DNA from: Marsupella aquatica
Lineage: Eukaryota; Marchantiophyta
NCBI GenBank assembly: GCA_973895155.1
Contig: OZ316892.1
Coordinates: 16,988,001 to 17,052,000, forward strand
Reading direction: 5' to 3'
DNA: 64,000 nt
Shown here: one piece after another, positions 53,701 to 64,000 of the stretch
Layout of the letters: every line of letters starts with the position of its first letter
How positions within the stretch are numbered: the first letter of the stretch is position 1
Translations under genes and position numbers: made by a program
The notes under the pieces: model-generated
Told to the model about the DNA's origin: nothing
The model's input: only the letters and a program-made list of their open reading frames with translations
The model's database searches: none

Positions 53701-56700
53701 TTTACTTTTTACCGCTTCGAATGCCCTATGGGTGGACTCAGAGCTTGTGTCCAAGCATAAAAGTTGGGATTTATATACAGTTACTAGAATGAATCCTAAA
53801 GTCCAGAAGTCATAGATTATGTCTCGACGACGTGAAACTATTGCCACCACCAACAAAAATCTGCTCAAGAAGCTCATGAAGACAATAGTTGCCACCTTCC
53901 TAATCAAATAAGAAACACATTCTAAAACCACGTCGAAAAGGTAAGTTTATGAACCTCTGGACGAGTGTCAGGTGCATAAGGGTTGTCATCTGCAGCAAGA
54001 ATTCTTGTAATGAAATCACAGTCTTTAAAAAGGTGATCAATGAGAGCTGGGCTGTTGCTCTCTAGACAAGAGCTAATGATACTTTCCACGTGATGATGTA
54101 ACATATTGTTGAACGGGTAACTGCATCCACAGACCAACATAAACATATAATGTTCGTCCGTTATGAAGACTTGAAAGGGAAACAATAATGAGTGGAATCA
54201 GGCGATAAATGGCTCAAGAGCAAGAGAAGCCAGGCGAATCCAATCACGACCGAGAGGTTTATTAAGAGCATTGCTGACTTTTGAAACATTATAGTTCTGT
54301 GATCAGCATGTTTGAAAACAAACAAGATTGATGCTTACTTGAAGAAGAGGTTCAGTATGATTTGAATCGCCCCTAAACGGACAAGTTCCTGTCTTGCCCC
54401 CTCGCTGTTTGTTCTCAAGAGGACAGCGATGAACTCCACAATCTGGCAAATGCACAAATGGCACGAAAGATTATCATTTTCCAGGCTGCAAATTCAACAG
54501 CTCAAGTCGAGCAACAAACAAAACATCCACCAAGAACTAAGACACATTGAAAGTGGTTACTGTCTAAAGTGAGTCATACAATTTCAGCAATTGACCACAG
54601 GGCGGATAGACCTTAGACATCGCAGAATGCTATAAATTATGCCATCATCTAGAAATTCTACGATATTATAGAAGAAGACTCCCCAAACAGTAGCCATGAC
54701 AGCCTTAAGATTCTGAGACGTCCCTATGAAATAAAACATTTGGCTTCATTCTGACAGCATACATAATGTTTTCCTTGCTTGGATTTGTAAAGTTGAGAAC
54801 TGTTTACTTATGTACCTTCAGTCGATGAATGCCTACAGGCGGCCTCAATTGGCCATAGGTAGTTGGTAAAACTTTCTCATCCGTAGATACATCTAAAATT
54901 TTAAGCAAATCACCTGCAGCAACCAACGACAGAAACCCCTCCTTTGTATATCATTCCAGATGCCTGAATTCAATATTAAGCTTTAAAAAGAGTTTTGAGA
55001 GATTGTCTAGTACTCTATCGTGAACCATCTCTTGGGAAAAGATAATCCGTGATCGTCTATTTCAGTCCGAACAACTTTATTTTTGAGATACTTTCTTAAC
55101 TGCAAATTCAAGATTCGTTGAACAGTAAGAAGATCTGTCTATAGCGATCCCAGAAAACTTGATCATATACCACCATTTCTTACCAAGCCTTTGTAACATG
55201 CCCTCCACTGTCTCCGGATTAGCAGTGGGCACAGGCTCTGTAGGATGCTGGGCACGCGCTGCAGCTACTGTGGCTGCTCTCTTTGGATCCAACAGCGAAA
55301 TACACACTGACAGCGAATGAATCAGAGTAGACTTTGAGCTTGGATCCTCCAGGACATGATTAAATAATCTCGCAACAAACCTGCCATAACCAATCGAGGA
55401 TCGACAGAAAATGTAAGAAAAACCCAAGAGATGCAAGCTTATTTGAGAGCTGCACTAAAACATAAGCGGGGTTTTCCTACGACAGCATTATGAATTCTAA
55501 GACATTGAATAAACCTTCTTTCAGAGTGAGTGAAGGTGCAAACTTTGGACTGGCAAGCTTGGAGGCAAGAGCTGAAGGAGCAATGCGAGTAACTGCTGCT
55601 AAAGTCTCTGCAGCATTGGCATGTACTTCAGAAGAGTGCTGCATATACAAACCCTTCGTAAGTAATAAACCATCCTCGGCTATGAGAGCCGATAGCCAGT
55701 ACAACCTCACCGAGAAATCATATCTGCACTAACAACTGACAACTGACAACTGACAAAATTTGCAGATCAAGGGCGGTCCGTATCTTCAACGTTAGAGCGC
55801 AGTTTTCTACGAAGCATCGTCGAGGGTTACAACAGTAAGACTGAACTACTTTCCAGACGGAGGGACAAAAGGAGTACCGGTGGACTAAGCTTGTCAACCA
55901 GCGTCTCAAGGAGATCAGTGTCTGCCAGCCATTGTAGGGCATCTGCATGAAATGCATATATATGCTCATCGGCTCCTACAAGCCTCACCAAAACCTGCAA
56001 CACCAGCAGAGCTCGAATGAAGATCACTACCCTGTCTTCACAAGCTCACGGCGCATTCACTGCACTACTCAATTAACCTTTTTTCCTTAGCACAAAGGAC
56101 GGCAACAGTGATTAGGATTCAACCACCCTCATCGGATTCCCATGCACCGACTACACCATACTACTAAAATCACCTTGCTTTCATCACACCGGAGGTATTT
56201 CAGCACGAACCACAGGTTGTGGCTGCAGTTCATACTTCGACACAGTTGAAGCCCAACATAATACACCTAGCAATTCAGGACTCGTGCGGGCGACATAACT
56301 AACCTACCATCTTCTTAACGTCTAAAGCTTCATTCATTCAGGGCGATGCATATATTTAGGAACACTTTACTTATATTTAGGACCAAGTGCATCAGCAAAA
56401 TAAAAGATAACAGATGCGAAAAGTAACGAACCTCCATAATTGATGTGATTCCAATAAGATCCACCAATTTTTTTAGAATCTCCTGATGAGCCTGCCAGAT
56501 TCGACGAGATACACGGAAATCAGACTTCACTTAAAAGACTGGACAGCAAGCTTGATCGAGGACACAAAACACCATGAAGAAAAGCTTGCAGGCACATGCT
56601 TTCAAATCTAACCATCAAATCAGGTTTAAAAACTTACCCGTAGGTAGCGCATGACTAAAACTGTCTTCCTAAGGAGTAAGCAAATGACGACCTGACAAGA

Positions 56701-59409
56701 AAGCAACCATTTCAACGCCAATTCGGTCACGGAGAATATTGTACAATCTCAAAGTAGAGCATTAAAACAGCAGTAAATCGCACAAACTAATCATAACAAA
56801 GTAAGTACATGCACTATGACCACCCATAATAAGCTAAATTTCAATAATCAGGAAAGTTGTTCAACACGACCATCACGGTACGGATAACACTCGAAGACAT
56901 TACAATGTATGTGTAATCCATTACCAAACGATGCCCCGTTACTTGTACAGTTTTAAAGAGTCTTGTAAAAAAACCAACGGTGACCCTCTGACCTTTGAAA
57001 AAACAGGGCAACTCTCTCAAGTACAAACACATACCTTACTAAAGTACCCAGCCAGTAAAGTCCCATGAGGCCGGCTAGGATCCAAAAAGGAGAAGAGCAT
57101 GTTCATAAGCTGAGACAAATACAATAGGTCAATCAACCTGGCAGAAGTGAATACCAAGCATGAATGCCCAGATACCGAATCAACAAGTGCTTCAGCAAAT
57201 TGCAAGATGACGGTTAGAACACACATAAGATCCAATCAGGTAAGATTAACAATCCTGCGGATCATAGATGGCCATATTGAAACCCGTAACGGGTGGAAAA
57301 CGGGATCCTGGTGAGGTGCTATGATAAGCCCGTGTCTCAAAGCCAAAAAAGATCAATTTTCCTAACAATAAAGCTCCTCAACTACAATATCAGAACCAGC
57401 GTATATACCTCTTCGTCTTCGCCAAGGGTCTTAAAAATAACATCAATCTCGCAAGTGAAAACTTCACAAGCGATGAAAGGAAATCTGCATGCAAATTTTT
57501 ACACATCAAGCTCACGTATGGTACTGGACGCAATCGGTTAAGAGTTCAGGTGTTAAGAGTTAAGAGTTCAGAGTTCAGGTTCACAGTTCATTGCAGATGC
57601 GCAACATCATTTCAATAGCCCTTCAGCATCCAGGTTCAAGGACAGAATGGCAAGTACAACAAGATGATCGGGCTCTTTGAAAGTATGGGGTCTACATGTG
57701 CTCTTCAAGCAGGCCCTTGTTCCATGAAGTAGCTATCACTTACTTAAATGCCCGCTTATCCTCAGCTCCCTCAGGTGGCTCTTCTATGACATATCGAAGC
57801 ATCTGCTGCACTTGTGCCTTGCCACGAAGACTGAAGACAATCGACGAAGCAAGTGGTGGTTTAGTTCTCGAGTCATACCAAAGTTCTTTACTCAAATGAG
57901 ATTCAAAAGTCTTCAGAAAGCAGTGGATTACTTAAATCATGCTTGCCTTGTAAAGTAAAAAGAGTCATGACATCATTCCCTCTCCTCACCATCACACTCC
58001 CCATGGAAAGACTACGAAGCATCTGAGGAATCACAATAACGGCACCCCGGGGAACTCACAAGTTGATGAGGCGGCTGTTGAGAGCCTTGCATTCCTGAAT
58101 AATCTCATCCTCATCGAGAAGCTCCTCGAGGGTGTAGACTTCTTTGTCAAGAACTGACTCAACCTGCAAACAAGGAAGTATATCATCAGTACAAATAATC
58201 GCAAGACCAATCTGTTCTGCTAGTTCACCAAACCATCGGCATCGAGAAAGTAACGTTCTCTGACAGCATCTTATCATTCGGGAAATAAAGGGACGTCAAT
58301 ATGCCACCGGCCCCATTCATCTAACAAAGGATTTCAAAAATGCCACTCTGACCATATTGACGTGCACGCAGTACTTGATACCTACAACCACAGGTAAGCT
58401 ATAGGAGATGGTGAGGATAATAGAGACAGAGAGGCAAACTCGCAGAGAATTGCTGCATTCACTGAAACCTTGACTGAATAGAAGACCGAAAGAAGGATGT
58501 CCATTCACTTCGATTCTCTAACGTTGGCAATGATGATCTTTATCCAAGGCTGGCCAGAGCGTCTTGCGGGTTGATGTGTGACTGAGATCTTGAAAACAAT
58601 TCAGAAAATAACCAAACTTGACTCAAATCTAAAAAGTAAATCGTCGTAAGCCCGATATGAGCTTTATAGCGAAGTGGAAATCGACCCGACTATCGCTCAG
58701 GAGAGTAGTAACCCAGTCAGAAATAAGCTCCTAGTTGGATCTGGGGACATAGCTATCTGTCAATGATCGACCGACTAAATGTACCGAAAGAAATACAATG
58801 CATCAAAGCAAGCCATGCCCAGGCCGCACTTCAACGAAACAAACTCTTCAAACGCGGGAAATTCCCTTGAGCACAGGTGCGCACGATGGGAGATAATAAT
58901 TACATATAGCAGTCTATTGCAGGTGCTAAGAGAAGGACAGTAAATACAGCTTAGCAGTCATACGAAGAGAACTACTCGAGAAGGCCTTTCTTAGAGGTAG
59001 TAATTACAGTTCAGAGCTGAACCCTACGTCGTATCCAAGGACAGCAAAATATTACCATGCCAGGGCTGCTGAAATAACGATTGAAGAATGCCATTTGTGA
59101 CACAAATAAACTAGGAGTCTAATGGCTGATCGCCCGAGCCGAAATCACTGCAATCTTCTTGTTGACAGTGCAATGGCGTTCCACCCAACCAACATGCGAA
59201 CTCTGGATAGTAAACGAGACGGACACAGGTGCTACGAGATATTACAATGCGTACGAAGTAGGCCGAGTCGCGAAGGAACAAAAAGGCGAAAAACTGACAA
59301 ACTGAACGGTTGTCTGAAAAACCAGACAATAGATCCAGATAATTAGAGGTGAAAAAAAAATGAGACTTACAGGAGAGGTAGTAGATAGTCCAGCCACGCG
59401 CCAAAACAT
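50776..59409 (-). CDS. SAPS-domain regulatory subunit of PP6-type phosphatase, 18 exons
   Basis: SAPS proteins (SIT4-associated family) bind and direct the PP6/Sit4 phosphatase. Exons, 5' to 3': 59409-59371, 58163-58060, 57830-57744, 57484-57409, 57109-57035, 56691-56638, 56491-56432, 55994-55878, 55638-55544, 55380-55184, 54913-54816, 54442-54339, 54120-53955, 53460-53347, 53203-53121, 52855-52711, 52122-52052, 51706-50776. All phases fit and give 871 aa. The N-terminus is MFWRVAGLSTTSP. Conserved segments follow: YTLEELLDEDEIIQECKALN, FPFIACEVFTCEID, RPHGTLLAGYFSK, ITSIMEVLVRLVGADEHIY, WLADTDLLETLVDKLSP, SLSVCISLLDPKR, VLPTTYGQLRPPVGIHRLK, NNMLHHHVESIISSCLE, PPRIGNMGHLTRIANK, DSDEDDFRDKDYDI and DVYFDDESAEVVISSLRLGD. 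The 309-codon last exon is acidic and disordered, with GNKSWFAFQDES at its start. Confidence 0.95.
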
Positions 59410-60157
59410 TTTCTTCCAAAACCGTGCAATGTCGGAGAGACTTCCAAGTCTAAGCAGGAATACCAAGAGCTTGATGGTGACAGATACAAAGACAGGGAAT
59501 AGAAAGATTTCCTGCCGCTTTCCTCGCCACAGAAGCCGAACAGAGGTAAAATCCTAGATCTGAACTGGAACTTCCGCTGCTCAAAGCCAGAAGCACTCGA
59601 ATTATCTTCTGCCAGAAAACACGTAGAAGCCAGAAACAAGGTCCTAATATCAGGGCGAAAGTCGGACGTTGGCCTCAACAATTCCAGCGATTTCAATCAG
59701 ACTTTTTCTTCCTCCCTGTTATCCTAATGGCCTCCTGCCTGCCCTCCACCAGGTCCCTCCCCAGCAATCGTCTTAGCCTCACACTCATCCCCTTACGTAG
59801 CCGAAAGTTATCGCTTCCCCTACCTATGCTCGACCGAAGTACCTCCCTCGTGAGAAGCAGCACTCCTAAGCAAATTCCAAATTTCCAGTCTGCCGACTTC
59901 TCCAACCTGTGACCTGGCCTCACGTCGTCTGTGTGAGAGAAATGACCCAGTTGACCCGACTCTACCGATCGCAACCTTCCCACATAGCCATGAAATCGTT
60001 CTCCGTCCGCAAACCCTAAAATGAACCACACTCTCGTGTCAGCTGAGGCGCAATTGGCATCCGATCGACGTCCTCGCTTCTCAATGGCTGTCTATCGCGA
60101 TCGCCCGCTCGCAAGACCAGAGATTACTCGCAACCACACCCTCCGCCTCAATTGATC

Positions 60158-60211
60158 GCCAGCCAGCCAATTGACTGCCCCCGCGTTCTGCTCACTAGCT
60201 GGCTGGCTGGC
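60158..60211. repeat. GCCA/TGGC inverted repeat
   Basis: GCCAGCCAGCCA and TGGCTGGCTGGC are separated by about 30 nt and can pair over 12 bp. Another CAGCCAGCCAGC lies at about 60489. Confidence 0.8.
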
Positions 60212-62145
60212 TGGCCTGCAAGAGAAGCAGAAGAGAAGAGGTGGCAGACAGAAAGCGAGACAGAAACGAGGCAAACATACGACGGAATCACGACAACGAG
60301 CGCAAGGGAAACGCCTGTGATGCACACGGACTCGACTGGCGCACGATGCAGCAAAATCAGCCTTTCGAGTGTAACGAAATGCGAGCGAGGAGTGCAGATT
60401 CCGATGGCGCAACAGCGAGCGAACAACAATATGGATGTAACAAAAAGCACGGGATCACGGGACCGACGATACGATCGCTTGGGTGAACCAGCCAGCCAGC
60501 ATTGGCGCTTACGGTACGATGGGCGACACCGTGGAGACGGGAGAAAGGTAGGCACTAGGCCAGGTACCCAGAGGGTGAGATGGGGGTGGGGGACGAAGGA
60601 AGGCTAGGGTCTCCTGGAGCGAGTAAGGGAGAATACCCCTGCCAGACCTACGGTACTGAATGGCGGCAGAAGCACCGTCCCTAACCAGCAAGACACCAGA
60701 GCAACCTCTCTAGCATCTGTGTCCCTCGTTCACTGGCGTAGCCTGGTCTAGACTTTTCCCATCCCGTGGCCGGGCCCCGCGGTGTGTGCTGTCGGTCTCT
60801 CCACCGGGCTGGTCGGTCAGCCTGTCCCTTGCTGGGCATCTCCTCTAAACTCGTAGTACACTACGGTAGTACTGTAGTCGTCTTCTTGCTATCCGATACA
60901 TACATTGCCAGATGGAGTACAATGACTTAGCACGTCTTTTATCTTTCTCGAAAAAGGCAACTTTACTGAAAACGAGGGAGACTTATTACATAGTCTGGCC
61001 AAGGCTGGTGGTTGGTGGTGGAGATCAAGGCCCCAAAACCTAGCTCCTACCAAACACTGCCGGCAAAGACTTGTATTCCGAACCTTGGCTCTGCAGACTG
61101 GGTTTTGGCTTGCGGGCTTTAGCAATGGAGGTGCTTTCAGGACTAATTGGGCCTCTCAAAGCTTCATGTTATGGTTCATGGAATTAGCCATGAAGAAGTG
61201 ACAATAACTTTTTTCCTGGGATTACGAAAAATAATGTTTTGGGAATGAGGGTAGCTCTACCGTGACTTACGGTCATGCCAATATGATGATTCTTTACAGA
61301 AAAATGTTATGGATTACTAATCTGGTAGTCTCTAACCATAAGCCACTGGTTAAGCTACATCAAATTCTGAGGTTAGAGACCTCCTGATAGAGAGTCACTC
61401 TTGGTAAGGTTTTTTGGTCACGAACCGAGAAGAGTTTTCTAGATTGCAGACCTGATCGTTGTGAAACATTTTATAGATTTTATTAATCAATTTACTAATT
61501 GTCAATGGACGTTCACTGTAATTTGCACAAAAAATCTTGTTTTCGTTTATTGTGAGGGGGCAGAAGGGAGGCCCGCCCCACAAAAAAGGCGTGCGAACAG
61601 GCATAAGACGCCGGGCAGGAGAAAACCCAAATTTCATTTCATCAAACTAGGATCAAAGAAGCTTGTTGCAATTTTGGAAACAATCTGCAGAACCGAAACA
61701 TTTCCTCGCGACTTGGGCCATGTAGGCATCAGAAAATTGCTTAGCCAGCTCAAGTGTACCAATGAAAGAAATAGTTGAAATTCGCAACCACATGAAGTCA
61801 CTGTGGGCCACGACAGAGCTGTATCTGGTGGCACTCGTGGTGTTCTGTTGCTGTCTTTTACTCGACCTGACCTAGAAAGCTTACAGAATCTTCTTCTTTT
61901 ACACTATAATATACAATCTCGGAATTTTACTTCATCGTCTTTTTACCAAACATACTTTTTGGAGTGAACTCATTATGGCTATTGGATTAGTTTCCCAGCC
62001 ATGAGATCTGGTGAAAAGCATACAGACGAGCAAATCCTAGCTTGGGGCATCCATCCACCCTACACCCACGACCTCACATCCATAAAAATATTCAAATCTG
62101 AAGGTCATTTGACATTGACAGTTGAGTTGACATGTGGCTATCATT

Positions 62146-62168
62146 GGGGGGGGGGGGGGGGGGGGGGG
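62146..62168 (+). repeat. 23-nt poly-G run
   Basis: An uninterrupted G run of about 23 bases, followed by CGGCGC. It can form a G-quadruplex and is prone to sequencing length errors. Confidence 0.9.
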
Positions 62169-62966
62169 CGGCGCTGAAATGAAAATCTAAGTAGGCCTGC
62201 ATTACATTCAAAAATTTTAATAATGCAAAAGAATTTAAAGTCCAATGAAAGTAGAACACTAATGTTATTTTGCTACTCTCTCTCTATGAATAAATTTTCC
62301 AAGTTACATTGACCCTAAATCCTAATTCTCTTTTCCAACCACATCATTGACCAACTACACATTGGCCCCAAGCATAAAATGGCCACATTCAATGATAAAT
62401 TGATCACACTGATAAAATGGCCGCAATGACAATTGTGCAACGCACCAATGGGCTTGTGGAATATAGATTAATATAGTAATTACCTAGCTTTCTGTCTCCT
62501 TAAACCACCAATCGCTGTATAAAATACTCCGGGTGACCCGGAATAGTCACTCCCAAAACGCGATTGCGGTGTCTGCGGATGAGCGTCCTTCCACAGCCCT
62601 CCGATCGGGAGCCCGATCATTTTCGTCCGTTCGTCAAATGAGCCAATCTATGGCTCAAAATGCAGGTCTCTCCGAGATCTACGTCTCAGGAAAAACCAGA
62701 TCTTGAAAGAGTGAAAAATGAGTGAGAAAAATGAAAAAAAACTATCCAAGCAATCTGATTGGTGGAGGCCCAAAAATTTGAATTTTGAATTTTCGGGCAG
62801 GTCGGGGCAGGGACAGGTGGCCCGAAGTACTATCGGGCGACCGGGTGAAGAAACCTGTGCGGGCATCCGCCCATAGCAGGTCAAACAAGAGCCTCGCTTG
62901 GGCCGGTTAGGATTGCTATCTTTCGGATGACTTTATGTATAGTTGATAGTAACTATATTTTGAAGA

Positions 62967-63040
62967 GTCCTCTTGGTTCACTGGTTAGTGCTTCTGCCTC
63001 CCAAGCAGCAGGTTCGAGGTTCAAATCCGTCTGTGGAAGA
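62967..63040 (+). other. tRNA-like segment with A and B boxes (copy C)
   Basis: Same as in copy A: GTCCTCTTGGTTCACTGG (A box), CTGCCTCCCAAGCAG (anticodon-like arm, CCC) and GGTTCAAATCC (B box). The flanking arms do not pair well. Confidence 0.6.
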
Positions 63041-63345
63041 TGTGCATGTTTTGCATCTGAAATTGCTCTCCCCTCTCCCTATTGGGGGTGCCAAAAGAGA
63101 TAAAAACAGCCGCCACCTCAAGGTCTTCCTAGGGTTTCAGGTAGGTGTACGTACCAGGCAGTGGGGAGCAGGGGCATGAGGGCAAAAGGGGCAATGTGGG
63201 TACACAATGCCTCATTTGCACATTGACTTCCCAAGGTACTTTTTCTTTTCTCTTGTCTTTCCCTTTGTATTTGCCCATTCATTTATTTTTGTCAATTTAT
63301 TTTTTGTTTTACCGGGTTTGGCTTGGCATCCGGGTCTGTTGTAGA

Positions 63346-64000
63346 GGTTAGGGGTATTCTCTTGGAGGAGGACATTGCTGAGCAATATGCTTCGGATGCG
63401 GAAGATGAAGAATTATATCGCGAGGATGATCCAGATACTCTTGTGGCTTTAGGAGCAAACATCAATGTGGATGAGGGAGACTTCCAAGTATGAATCCTCT
63501 CCTTCCACCACTCTAGTATGCAAAGTTCATTTTTTATAATTATAAACAAAAGAGAAAATATTTGACCACCAAGTTTGTGGGTTTCTTGTACCAGGAGCCA
63601 TCCATTGTCCCTGACTCTCAACCTACAGGAGCGGCTCCAACCGTTGACCCTTTGCCTTCGCTAGTTCTTGACTCTCAGCCTACAGGACCTCCGGACACAC
63701 TACCGACTCGTAGAGCAGCACCTCATCTTCCAACTACAGTTGCATTTTTTGATCGCAACCTGGTGGCTACTTTTGTCATATACATGGATGTTTGAGGACT
63801 CCGAGAGTTGAGCGAGTGACCGAGTTGCATCAACTTTGGTCAATTCACATTGGATATGGGGAGGGTGGTCATGGTTGGACTTATATTACAGGCGAGAATG
63901 AGCCTGGGAGGTCATCTCCTATGATTACCCCCCAGTTGTATCATTCCACCCTTTGTGCAGGCCTCACCTATACCTCTTTGGCTGTTGTTGTAGCACACAT
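63346..64000 (+). pseudogene. Kolobok-like transposase of copy C, exons 2-3 (damaged, partial)
   Basis: Exon 2 (about 63346-63487) encodes an acidic stretch, AEQYASDAEDEELYREDD then DTLVALGANINVDEG, matching the acidic exon 2 of copy B. The intron is GT-AG. Exon 3 starts at 63595 with EPSIVPDSQPTG, which matches DSQSPALQP in copy B, then TTVAFFDRNLVATFV. A frameshift near 63778 moves the matching sequence to another frame, where HGCLRTPRVERVTELHQLWS and GYGEGGHGWTYITGENEPGR continue the copy B alignment to the window edge. Exon 1, with the WDEWEDL domain, is missing. It is not functional as it stands, but conservation across A, B and C shows the true coding frame of the family. Confidence 0.7.

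Larger units (their letters stand above)
59410..62499. other. SAPS 5' region and intergenic up to copy C
   Basis: 59410 to about 60030 probably holds the 5' UTR and promoter; a leader intron cannot be excluded. 60030-60700 is GC-rich with GCTG/CAGC runs. 60700-62499 contains no gene I recognise. Confidence 0.4.
62504..64000 (+). mobile_element. TTAA DNA transposon copy C (runs off right edge)
   Basis: It begins ACCACCAATCGCTG just after TTAA (62500-62503), with the palindrome at 62525-62545 (one mismatch). It matches copy A over about 780 bp, then jumps from the leader to exon 2, so exon 1 is deleted. The transposase-like exons at 63346-63487 and 63595 onward match copy B, and the sequence leaves the window inside the gene. 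Confidence 0.85.

Noticed and set aside
57281-57300. ACCCGTAACGGGT palindrome as a fifth transposon terminus
   Set aside because: It is not followed by an ACCAC end and TTAA at 21-23 nt, and it sits in an intron of the SAPS gene.

Overview
Plant nuclear DNA. The support comes from four plant-type genes with spliceosomal GT-AG introns, a LINE with a plant-type zf-RVT domain, a copia element primed by initiator tRNA-Met, and a telo-box in front of a ribosomal protein gene. I cannot fix the lineage. A non-seed land plant is a guess, based only on the transposon mix.

Layout. Positions 1-19,100 are nested mobile DNA. A Ty1/copia element (minus strand, Gag and 5' LTR, running off the left edge) and a 10.4-kb Ty3/gypsy element (2311-12728, minus strand) both sit in one older DNA transposon, copy A. 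A LINE tail (about 13.5-14.5 kb) follows, then a second transposon copy, B (about 14.5-19.1 kb). A third copy, C, fills the right edge (62504-64000, plus strand), and a lone terminus, D, lies at 48.7 kb. These copies share TTAA flanks, an ACCAC-type end, a palindrome about 21-23 nt inside the end, a tRNA-like segment (A-C) and a spliced gene for a transposase-like protein. That protein resembles Kolobok-type DDE transposases and carries a SAP-like motif. I think this family is the main novelty of the window.

Host genes: ribosomal protein L5 (21606-23561, +, seven exons); a small PLAC8/cell-number-regulator protein (32141-33556, +, three exons); the ER protein NOMO (39029-42673, -, one exon of 1214 codons); and a SAPS-domain PP6 regulatory subunit (50776-59409, -, 18 coding exons that rebuild an 871-residue protein with every exon phase matching). 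They work in translation, membrane or ion functions, ER membrane-protein insertion, and phosphatase regulation. Nothing suggests a shared pathway.

The intergenic DNA (23.6-32.1, 33.6-39.0, 42.7-50.8 and 59.4-62.5 kb) holds short tandem duplications, a tRNA-derived SINE-like sequence, a 352-bp terminal-inverted-repeat element that also carries a tRNA-like segment, and a 23-nt G run.

The most unusual single feature is an intact 332-codon ORF lying wholly inside each 2,097-bp LTR of the gypsy element. It differs between the two LTRs by five synonymous changes and one amino-acid change. All coordinates, exon joins and comparisons were made by eye from the sequence. No searches were run.
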